Of a stretch of 64,000 nt of DNA, positions 41,546 through 52,300 are shown in pieces. The notes beneath the pieces are model-generated. The model saw nothing but the letters and a program-made list of their open reading frames with translations. It made no database searches and was not told the origin of the DNA. This DNA comes from Clytia hemisphaerica. Taxonomy: Eukaryota > Cnidaria > Hydrozoa > Leptothecata > Clytiidae. Position numbers and translations under genes: made by a program. Each line of letters opens with the position of its first letter. Within the stretch, counting starts at the first letter, position 1. Where the stretch lies: the NCBI GenBank assembly GCA_902728285.1, contig CACVBU010000567.1, positions 310,001-374,000 of the forward strand. The letters are read 5' to 3'.

Positions 41546-42948
41546 GGCTCCCCAGGGGCTGGCGCGACGCGTGAATGACCCTTTTTTCTGTCGTGAATAC
41601 GTGAATTGGACTTTTTCAACGCTTGAATACGTGAGTTGAGATATCCGCGTGAACGTGAAGATAAGATTTTACCAGCGTGAATTCGTGAATTGAGATTTTG
41701 AGCATGAACGTGAAAAGCAAATTATTGTCTAAAACAAAACTGAATAAACCTAAATATGTAAAATTTTCTTGCTTGCTTCGCTCGCATAATCCTTGATATC
41801 ATATTGACCTATTGCCATTGTAAAGTTATTCAAAATAATCAAAAATTGAAACAGAAACCAATATTTTTTCCTTATTTTTCTAAGGGCGCATTTTGTGATG
41901 CAAATATTGCATCCGGCGAGAGTGTTTTGAGCCAAAACAAAAAAGTCTAAATGAGAAAATTTTCTTTGTCGGCGCTAATGATGGTCGTCTTTCTGTAATC
42001 GCTTATATTGTTACTAAATGCAGTACACAAAATGATACCGCATGAACTTGGAGACAGTGAAGGGTATTTGAGTCTTCGATAATTTACAAAAGTAGGTAGA
42101 TAGTTCTAAAAAATTTTATATGATTGCATCATCGAACATTCAGAAAAAAACTCTTGGGACACCGCACCGTGTAAGGCAGGTACGTCACTCGCCGTACCAG
42201 ATTTGTACCAGTAAATGGTCAGTGTTGAAAATAATCAAAGATTCTGAATGAATTGTTTGACAATCAAGCAAGGCATTGTATGACCAAACAAGGCATATTA
42301 GGGTAACAATAGTGTGTTAAGGCCGTTTTCTCAGCAATGAAAGAGTGAAAGTTGTCAAAAAATTTTCGCGCTCGCTTCGCTCGCTTTTTCCTTTCCACAC
42401 CTTTTCTTCAATGAGACAGGGGGAATTTGTGTCCTCTGGTTGTACCACCTCTTTGAAGCTCGCGCCTTTCCAGACCATGAATTTGGGCCAAACCTCGATT
42501 TAAATTTATTTTCAAAATAAAATATATTTTGTGCCTGCGACAAAGAAAATTCGGGGGGAAACCTTAAAGCTAAGGCTTGACTTTACACTTACCTCCCTTA
42601 AAAAGCAAATTCAGGAAGGGTTTATACCACCGTACGCCAGAGAGGTAGTGTTTTGTAACTTTGGCGTGATAGACGTGATAGACAGACCTTAAACATTGCC
42701 CTATGAAACCTCCAATAATTGTAAGAGGTCTTAAAAGGTCGACGCTGTCGAGAATAAGGTCAAAAAACTGCAGAAAACTTCATGTTGGCCATAAAAAGGT
42801 CAAATTTAGCCCAATAAGGTCACAATCGTTTAACAAAATGAATTAAAAGCAAAATCAGCGCGTGAACGTGAAAATGGTTTTTTTCACGCGTGAATACGTG
42901 AATTGGCAAAAAAATTTGCGTGAATATGTGAATTGAGGGTCGACTGAG
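41546..42948. mobile_element. Inserted element with GTGAATACGTGAATTG motif ends
   Basis: The first 165 bases and last 100 bases carry many CGTGAATACGTGAATT and GCGTGAACGTGAA words. The ends GGGGCTCCCCAG and GAGGCCCCCTCAG (inverse) are similar. TTTAAC flanks both sides and the host element resumes after it. No ORF is seen. Confidence 0.55.
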
Positions 42949-42984
42949 GGGGCCTCTTTAACTCGTGTTTTCCGAGCCTCCAAA

Positions 42985-43895
42985 AAAAATAACAAAGTTG
43001 ATTTCGAGCAAATTTACAATCGAATGTTTTGATTATAAGATAGAAAACGTTCTATTTATTATAAACATAAAAAGATTCCAAAGAGTATCAGTAAAAGTCT
43101 GAGGAATGAGGAATGTTTTTTTATTCAATGTATTCTCATTTTTTCAAATCCTTTTTCTAATCTTGTCGCACTTGTTTTTACCGGCTATAATTTCGGCCAC
43201 GTTGTAGGCTGCACACATCCCTTCTGATATGATTTGTTATAGGAGATGTCGTATCGTCTCGAAACTTTTAAGAGTGTTTCAAAGATCACTTTTATCAAAT
43301 CGCTTTCTTCAAAACTTTTAAGAGTGTTTCAAATATAACTTTTATCAAATCGCTTTCTTTGAAACTTTTAAGAGTGTTTTCTAAGATCACTTTTATCAAA
43401 TCGCTTTTTTCGAAACTTTTAAGACTGTTTCAAATATCACTTTTATCAAAGTCCGATTGCAGCCCTGCATTATCAAAAATAATAACAAAGAATTTGAATG
43501 AGTGGGACAGTGGTATATATACCAAACTTAATTTTTTATTAGGTCATTCTAATACAGGTGCTCTCTAAAAGATCATTCGCGGTCAGACAGGGGTATCTTC
43601 AAAGTTTTTCTTAAATATTCTGGTTTTGACTTTCTAGACGGAATGAAGATTTGATTTGAAAAGAAAAGTTACAAATGATTTTTACCTAAAGTTTCCTTAT
43701 ACGTTATCGAACCAGAACAGTTTTTAAAGCAATGTTGCTGCAAATCTTTAATGACTTTTATTTCAATTTTGACCCCTTCTATAAAGTTATCCTTTTGAAA
43801 AAAACATTAATGAAAGAAGTAACTCAATAAGTAAATTCATTCCCCGTTCCAAAAATATTCTTAGAAATCTTTCCCATTAGAATCCCTTCGTTGCG
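42985..43895. other. Gene-free stretch with a short tandem repeat
   Basis: At 43254-43455 a unit of about 56 bases (CGAAACTTTTAAGAGTGTTT, then TCACTTTTATCAAATCGCTT) occurs four times. The rest shows nothing recognisable. Confidence 0.6.
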
Positions 43896-44205
43896 TATGT
43901 TAAACCGTTTGTGGCGAACGATTTTTTGAATAATTCTTTAAAAGCATTCACGGCAAACGGAAAAGCACTCTTCGCGCACGGTTTCATTTCTCAAATGTTT
44001 GTAAGCGTTCTTCACAAACACTTTTCTTTTCAAGCTGTTCGTCACAAACGGGTTAAAAAGCAAAAGCGATCGTCGCGAACGGTCGCAATCAAACTTTTTT
44101 GTAGGGCGTTCGCGAAGAAGGATGGAAAAGCATTCATTGCGAACGGTTAACCCGTTCGTCACGAATGGAAAAGTGTTCGTGTGTCCGAATCGAACGGTTT
44201 CTGAC
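43896..44205. repeat. Array of CACGAACGG / CCGTTCGT words, right block
   Basis: Words such as GTTTGTGGCGAACG, GTTCGTCACAAACGGG and CCCGTTCGTCACGAATGG. Partner of 38752-38935. Confidence 0.5.
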
Positions 44206-44210
44206 CCAGT

Positions 44211-45092
44211 AGTGGAAGTTGGTAACTTGCATCAGTGGAGGGACGACCCACGGCATGGCCCGAACATGTTAGGGCCTGTTCGGACCATGCTCAGGCCACA
44301 AAAAAGTACTATTGAATCGGCCCGAACATTTTGTTCGGACCATGTTGGGCCATGTATTTACAATTCATAATACGGATTTACTTGCTCGGGCCATGTTAAT
44401 TTTATTTACCTTTCCTGTTTATCATCGTCCATTGTTAAATATTTTCATTAGACAAATTCAAAGTTCCAAATACCAGTTTGATTCACAAAGTTGTATAACA
44501 GTACAAAAAACGATCCAGAAAAATTCTGCTTTGAATAGGAGAAGACCACGAGAAAAGGGAACAAAGAATAAAAAGAAGACCATATTATTATGTAAGATTC
44601 AAATCATTCTTTTTAATAATTTTCCTAACTTAATTGGAAAATAGATGATTAACTTTTATATTTGAACAATATATATTTGAATAAAGATGAAGATTTTTTA
44701 AATTTGTTTACTAAAATAAGGAATTTAAAATATAAATATTGGGTCCTGAAATTACACGCGCGATCGTAGCAAGTTTTCGAAAATCTGGCCCGAACATGGT
44801 CCGAAACTGCGCGGGCCATTTAAAAAAAAGTATTAATCAAGAGGCCCAAACATGTTCGGGCCATGCCGTGGGTCGTGTGGAGGGAAACTTGCATACCCCT
44901 CAAATGAATGACCTGTGCCTCTGGTCATCAAAATACAAAGTTAAATCAAAACAAAAATGGTAGAGTACTATAGAGCTGTGAGCGAGGCTGCGTAATTCAT
45001 TTGTTTTGAAATTCTGCTGTTTTGTTTGGTCAGTCATTGGAGGGCTATGCAAGTTTCCCTCCACTGATGCAAGTTGTTCAACCACCTTCACT
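44211..45092. mobile_element. Outer MITE with a TIR of about 60 bp
   Basis: AGTGGAAGTTGGTAACTTGC then ATCAGTGGAGGG at the left matches the inverse of the right end (CCCTCCACTGATGCAAGTTG then TTCAACCACC). Once the inner element is removed, the match continues through AAACTTGCATA. Confidence 0.75.
44243..44876. mobile_element. Inner hAT-like MITE, 634 bp, with an 8-bp target duplication
   Basis: The ends ACGACCCACGGCATGGCCCG are perfect inverted repeats over 28 bases. GTGGAGGG is present on both sides (44235-44242 and 44877-44884), a perfect 8-base duplication as made by hAT transposases. The words GGCCCGAACATG recur inside. Confidence 0.85.
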
Positions 45093-45139
45093 TCAAGATA
45101 GGCCACCATAGAATGAACTTCCTTTTATAGGATGAACCA

Positions 45140-45333
45140 TACCGTAAGTTGGTCTAATATCGACATCCCTTGTCTAATTCCGACATCCTTCTTTAGATTA
45201 GAGAAAGGATTAATATGAAAGCTTGAATCACTAAGCAAAGAAAAACAGTTTCAACCTTTCTATAAATTTCAGCTGATAAAAAGGGTGTCTGAATTAGAGG
45301 AGGGGTGTCGACATTATTAGACCAAGTTACGGC
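45140..45333. mobile_element. MITE, copy B of the inverted pair
   Basis: TACCGTAAGTTGGTCTAATA at the left, AGACCAAGTTACGG at the right. It is the reverse complement of 6757-6954 with some divergence. Confidence 0.7.
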
Positions 45334-45548
45334 ATTCATGTGGCTTTCAGCCTTGCACTCCATCGCAGAGGCTAATCAATTTTAATGACTTTATTGACTA
45401 ATGACCAAGTTAAAAAATTTTAACTTTTTTATATTTGAGTATTAAAAAGGCATGCATTCAAATAATAAAGGTTTAAAATTTTTCTCTGGGCTAGTTAGTA
45501 AAATATCTCAAATAGGATGGAGTGCAAGGCTGAAAGAGCCACATGAAT
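45334..45548. mobile_element. MITE with a 30-bp TIR
   Basis: TTCATGTGGCTTTCAGCCTT then GCACTCCATC at the left, inverted at the right (GATGGAGTGCAAGGCTGAAA, then GAGCCACATGAA). It abuts the previous MITE directly. Confidence 0.75.
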
Positions 45549-46297
45549 AGACCTTTTCGCCTTTCCATCCGCCATCTTGAATTGTATGCAGAAATACAGG
45601 AACGAAAAAGCTGTGGTTGGATTTAGTTGGAAAGTATGCAAAACATATGCAAGTTTACACAAAGATTAAAAAGACAACAAAGCATCTTATAAATAAATAT
45701 TATAATCATTAGAACAATAAAAGATGGAATTTCTTAATCCAAAAAGTAATATTTACAGAACAACAAAAGCCTTTTAGAAATTTGTTCTTAAAGACATAGC
45801 ATATTCTGTTTTCATGCCATTAAGAAATTCCACGAACACGGAGTACACACATCAAGCTTTCAAAAAGCAGTAATTATGACGTCACACATTATCAATGTTT
45901 TGATTGGATCATTTGGCGGCTCTATTCCCAGGAGAATAATTTACCGTCAGCCGAATAAGGATAATTTTTTACCTTTGTTGGTGATTTTTCAGTTTGAGTT
46001 TATGTCTAATGTTATGGATTTTTAAAGTGCTTGTTCTAAGAGATGAGCGAATATAATTATTTTTAGTTTTCAAGAGAAGAAAATTTAATCTTTCTTCTAC
46101 AAGATTATACAAGATTACACTTTAATATAATGCCAATTGCCCTGTCAGAGGTTTGTTCTTTTTTCTTCTTTAAAAATCTAGATTATTTTATTTTATACCT
46201 ATTTGTGTCAGTTTTGTTTGTATAAGTTTCTTCCATCCCTTTTATTCTCTGCCTGACCTGTGCTGTGTGTCCCGAGTGTGTCTGTTTTTTAGAATCT
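45549..46297 (+). other. Presumed 5' region of the first CR1/L2-type LINE
   Basis: No ORF is seen. The LINE start is probably between about 45900 and 46200, but no boundary is visible. Confidence 0.3.
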
Positions 46298-46655
46298 ATG
46301 CCTGAAATATTCCCTTGCTCAGTTTGTACTAAGAATGTCAGTGAAAAATGTAACTCAATCCAATGTGATATTTGTGACCATTGGATCCACCAAAGAAAAT
46401 GCTCTGGTCTCACGTTAAAACAATTTGAAGTCCTTTCCCTTTCTGGGACCTGGTTTTGTCCGAATTGCATCAATTACTCCCTTCCTTTTCCTGTTGAATT
46501 AAACATTAATAATTCTAATGGTGATGCCCCTGGTGACATGAGTGATAAACTTCGATCCTTAATATCTGATCTCAACAAGGTCGTCACTAGCCTTAGTGAC
46601 GAAATTGATGATGAACTTGAATTTCAGTTTCAAGCTCATAGCTGTAGTTATGTTG

Positions 46656-47187
46656 AGCCTGAACCTTTCATGTCAAAAAAGTCCCGAAAACACTGAAAAC
46701 ACTTTTACCTGAAACACCTTTTCTGAACCTTTCATGGTTTTCTGGGTGTTTTTGGCAAAAACATTTTACCAGAAACACCTTACCTCTCGAGGTGGTGTGT
46801 TTCCAGCATTTCCTGTGTTCCTGGTATTTCCATAAATCAACTCTCAATTTTCTCCACTAAACTCAGGCAAAAATGCCATTTCCCAGAAACACCACCATTT
46901 TGTGAACCATTCAGTCTTTTTCCTGGTGTTCCTGGTATTTTTCAAGACGATTTTGAAGCTCTTGCAGTGTCCTGACTGAACCAATCAGATAAAAATCGGG
47001 TTGAAAATCCGGTTAGAAAATCGGGAAAAAATCGGGAAAATTAGCCAGTCGGGACTTTTTTAACAGTCGGCTTCAACAGGACATTCGGTGTTTTTAAAAA
47101 CTTTGAAAACTGAACCATTCGTGTTCAAAAGTGTTTTCTGCAAACCAGGTAAGCAATGTGTTTTTAAAGACATGAAAGGTTCAGGCT
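46656..47187. mobile_element. MITE of 532 bp inserted in the first LINE
   Basis: Ends AGCCTGAACCTTTCATGTC are a perfect 19-base inverted repeat. TGTTG flanks both sides (46651-46655 and 47188-47192). Removing the element and one TGTTG restores the reading frame of the host LINE. Confidence 0.85.
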
Positions 47188-49368
47188 TGTTGACTGCGAT
47201 GAATTCAAATCGCTTGCAGCCAACACTCCATCTAAATTTTCTGCCTTTCACCTGAACATTGCTTCACTTTCAAAACATTTTGACGACCTTGAAGATTTGC
47301 TTGCCCTCCTCAATTCTAAATTTAGTGTCATAGGGATTTCAGAAACCAAAAGCCTTGTTGACACCGAAACAGAAAGTCCTCTCGAAAAAAAAGAGGACTT
47401 TGCTATACCAGGTTACGAAAAGTTTTTTACACCAACTGAATCTTCTAAAGGTGGAGTAGCCTTATATATTTCACACTCTTTCTCTTACAAACCTAGGACA
47501 GACCTAGACCAAGTTTGCTATTCTTCATGTAGTCTTGAATCATGCTTTGCTGAAATTATCCTACCAAACAGTACCAATATCATTGTTGGTACTATATATC
47601 GCCATCCAAAAATGGTTGGCTTCAATCAAGATTTTCTAAAACCTCTGCTTAGTAAAATTTCTTCTGAGAAAAAGCAACTCCTCCTTCTTGGAGACTTCAA
47701 TCTTAATCTTTTAAAATGCGAGGATGATTCAGAAATAATGTCCTTCATGGATATCCTCGATTCTAATCTTATACTTCCACAGATCCTTTTACCAACAAGA
47801 ATAACTGAGGACTCAAGGACTCTCATTGATAATATTATTTCTAGCCCATCTGATAATGGAACTGTATCTGGCAACATATGCTTTTCCATATCAGATCATC
47901 TCCCCCAGTTTTGTCTCTTTCCATCATTTGAAGGTAAGTTTCCCGGTGAAGATATTACTTTTTTTCAGCAAAACTGGTCTCGTTTCAACCGAGAAGAATT
48001 TATTCTGGATTTTCTTGAAGTTGATTGGGACACCCTTTTTTTGAGATTTGGTCATAATCCAGACTCCTGTTTCAATATTTTTAATGACAGAATGAAAGTA
48101 CTTGTAGAGAGACATCTACCCGCAGTCAAACTTACCAAACGTCAAGTTAGATCAAAAACAAAACCATGGATAACGCCAGGAATTTTGAAAACAATCAAAA
48201 AACGTGACCACTACCAAACAAAACACGCTAAGGCTAAAACTAAGGAGTCCAAAGATCGACTCTATGAATTATATCGTAGGTATCGAAATATGATAGTCAC
48301 TTTGACTAGACGTAGTAAAAAAAACCACTACATCAGATATTTTGATTTCCATTCTAAAAACTCTAGAAAAGTCTGGTCTGGTGTTCGCGATATAATCTCA
48401 ACAAGGGCTAACTCAGAATCACCCATTTCAATCATCACAGGTGACTCTTTGACATCAGATCCTGAGAAAGTAGCCAATTCCTTCAATGATTTTTTCACTA
48501 CTATAGCTGATTCTATTCGTGAAAAAATGCCGCCTTCTTACAATCACTTCAGCAGTTTCATGAAAGATCCAAATCTGCATTCCATCCTCTTAGCACCAAC
48601 CACTAATCAAGAAATTGCGAAGGTGATTGGCTCTTTCTCAATAAATAAAGCAAGTGGTCCTCATAGTATTCCTATAAAAATCCTTAAACTTTTAAGACTT
48701 GATATTTCTGTGCCAATATCGGCGCTGATAAACTACTCCTTTCTCAGTGGTATTTTTCCCTCTACTCTCAAAATATCCAAAGTTGTGCCTGTCTTCAAAC
48801 ACAAAGGTTCTCCCCTTGAAGTCTCTAATTATAGGCCAATTTCACTTTTATCTAACATTGAAAAAATTTTTGAGAAAGCGATGTACTCACGTCTTTCTGA
48901 TTTTCCTGAAAACCATAATCAAATCTACTCTCGACAATTTGGTTTTCGTAAGGCTCACTCTACTGAGCATACACTCATTAATATTGTCGAACGTATCCGA
49001 AACTATCTTGACAATGGTGGGTTTGCCTGTGGTGTATTTGTCGATCTACAAAAGGCTTTCGACACAGTTGATCACGAAATCTTACTTGAAAAACTCGATC
49101 ACTACGGAGTCAGAGGCATTGTTAATGACTGGTTCCGATCTTACCTCACTAACCGCTCCCAGTATGTTTCTCTTTCAGGCTCAAATTCCCTTTTAAAATC
49201 TATTAATCATGGAGTTCCTCAGGGTTCAGTCTTGGGTCCTCTGCTGTTCTTGTTGTATATAAACGATCTTCACCGCTGTATAAGAACCTCTGAAACATAT
49301 CATTTTGCTGATGATACTCATTTACTAAATTTTTCAAAAACTGTATGGAGTCTTTGTGGGAGGGTTAA

Positions 49369-52300
49369 TGATAATTCGTACAAGAAATCCCCTACCGGTA
49401 GGGTGTTTTCTAGCAATTTTTGAGACACCACTCTCAGAAACCCCACCCACCAAATGAGAAACAAGAATTATTTCATGTTATTAGTAATATGGCAGAGCTC
49501 TTTTTCTATCAAACAGTTAGTTCTTATCTAGGGTGGTCACCTCAGGGTCTTTCATCAAAAATTGCATTTTTTTCAAAAAATAGTCAAAAAATTGATTTTC
49601 TAAAATAAAATGTATTTTTTTCAAATATACTAGCCTGTAGCTATTTTCTCTCAATGTGCTGATACTTCAAGGTTATTATGACAATATTTCCAGAGAAGAA
49701 AGTTTCAGCTACAGTGTAACTTAGAAAAATAGCTTTTGAAGTAGAGTATAAAACCCCCTACCGGTAGGGGGTTTTCTATACAGGGTAGGAGCAGAATGAT
49801 TTCACTAATACTGACCTAAGTAAGTGCTTTTAAATGATATCTTTTGATTTTTCTCATCATACTTAACTAATCCTAGCATTACAAAGCAAAATTTACTAGT
49901 AAGATGTTCTTTTTTTCTTTTTTTTGAGATTCCTGCATAAATATTGAATTTTAAGTCATCATCTTTTAGCTATATCCAAAAATAATGACCCAATAAATTC
50001 AGTGGTCCTATTCATAGTAATATACTAGATTGTGGTATCTAAGGCAGGTAAGATACACTGAAAAACTAAAGGAAAAAGCTGAATGGTCAGCTGTAATTAT
50101 CAGGATAGGGTCTACTTAAGAAAAATACCTACCGGTAGGGGGTAACTTTTTCCAACCTAAGTTGGCACAAAGCTTCATAAAAAATCAAATTGAATATGAG
50201 TGAAGCAGTTTTTTGGTTAATTTTATCATTATCCATAATAACAAGTCTCATTTTACATCTACAGCCAGTTACAGTGAAGTATTTTCTTGATCTTAAGGGG
50301 TTTTATCACAAAAATATCAAATTTGCCTTGGACCTTTCAAGGTTAATGATACTATAAACCAGATTAAAGGGGTTTTATTAATTCATGATATAAGAAAATT
50401 GAATCCCAAGTGAGATTTAGCTAACTTGTAACTACAGAACCTCTCATTATTCCTGTTGAAAGTCTAAGAAGAGTCATCATAGAAAACCCCCTACCGGTAG
50501 GGGGTAAAAAGATTAGGCTTTAGAATGAGAGAATCAGCTTGTTTTTCCCAGAAATCTTCTAAGAAAGTGATGTTAGGGTGGTAAAAAGGCCTTCTGTACA
50601 TTCTTAGAGTACTTTGAGGTTATGCCTTCACCAAATCAAAAGAAGCATGCTGAATAATGAGTTAAATTAAAAGATTTTCTCCCATTTTAAGTCTATAGCA
50701 ATACAGATTTATATGATACTATTATGTCAATAACTTTAGGCATATTTTATGACTTTTTTTCTCTTGAAATCATGAATTTTTCGTACCAAGTTTCATTAGC
50801 TTTTTGAGAGAGTAATGTGTAATGTTATGAGGGGTGAAAAAAATAGGGAAGAGACATAGTGTGCAGAGGGGTCTGAACCCCCCCATTAATATTTCATCCC
50901 CCCCTATAAAGGTATCCCCCCTATTTTTAAATTTTTTTGATCCCGCACCATTTACAGGGGTCCGAGCCCCCAGCATAAAATTTGTACTCCCAGTATTGGG
51001 GAAGAATTTTGATGAATGAAATATATTATTCAGTGTGAATTCGTACCAATAGTCAATGAACTTGAAAACACTAGCAAATAAACAGTAAACTAATAATTTT
51101 TTAACCAAAAAGTTACTATCCCCCCCATTTTTATTTGATCCCCCCCTATAAGCTCAAACCCCCCATTTTAACTGGAAAATTGCCCATCCCCCCCTATAAA
51201 GCCTTCCTTGAAAACTCGAATCCCCCCCCTTAAAAAAGGGGGGGTTCATACTATGAGAGAATTCATGTACTTGAATATTTTTCATGCTCTTCTTGGCCAC
51301 AAGCACAAGCTTTATATTTTAGGAAAATAGGAAATTATAAATAATCAAAAATTAAGGATTAGTAATAGAATCAATAGAAAAAGAATAAGATTATAAAAAA
51401 TGGACACAGTAAAATTTGGAAGAACAAAAATCAAAGTTGGGGATTGTGTATCAGTTTCCAACAATTATTTTGGCAATGGATATTTGCAATCAATAACGGA
51501 TGCAGGGCTTGATCATCAACGTATCTATGGACGTGTGGCAAGTATTTGTGAAGGAAACAGGAATTTTGCTGTAAAGTGGGATTTTGATCAAGAGATAACT
51601 TACTCTATGTCCCTTGAAAAGGTCCAATACGAACAGTTTGATACACCTTTACAAGCCAAGCCAAAAACTGTTATTACTGCTGAAGACTTTGAGGGCTTGG
51701 CTGGTGATCAAGAACAATGTAGTGCTAGTAAAGCAGCAGAGACACATGCCCTCCTCTATGAGGATTTTGCTGGAGCCATGGATGAAAAGACAGCTGATAA
51801 AGAAAATCTGGATGCTACTACATACACCCTTTTTGTTGATTCTGGGAAAACAAGAAAAAACTGCTTGCTTGGGAGACTTATTTCCTCTGCTGATGATAGC
51901 CTAGTTCATGGTAAAAAGCTAACTGAGAAACGCTCTAAGTTCTTCATAACTAAAGTACTTGATAACACTTGGAAAGGCTTTGATGCTGATTTCCATACTG
52001 CTGGAGCTTTTGTTGCTTGGGATAAAGATAAATATTTCTCAGAAAGTATTAAACCAACTAATGAAGCAAAGACTTCTAATGAGACCAAATCCAGCAACAA
52101 AGGAAAACATAAAGCAGTAAAAAGAACAACAAAACCTGTAGTCAAAGAACATGATGGATCTGATAAAGAGAATGGCTCAGAAAGCATTCCTAAAAAGAAG
52201 GCTAAACCAAGAAAAGTAAGGAAAGTACCTGTCAAAGTAACTGTGGGAAAAAAGGCAGCAGAAAAACTTACAGAAAGAAATAAAAAGGTCTATGAAGCAG

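Larger units (their letters stand above)
39948..42980. mobile_element. Element with CACGAGTTAA ends, filled by a 43-bp satellite
   Basis: Terminal repeats GAGGCTCGGAAAACACGAGT at 39948 and its inverse at about 42957-42979. Inside, a second pair of inverted arms of about 90 bases (GTGACGTCATCAATGGGAAA and more) bounds the satellite at 40075-41440. Another element (41546-42948) is inserted in its right part. No ORF is seen. Confidence 0.65.
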
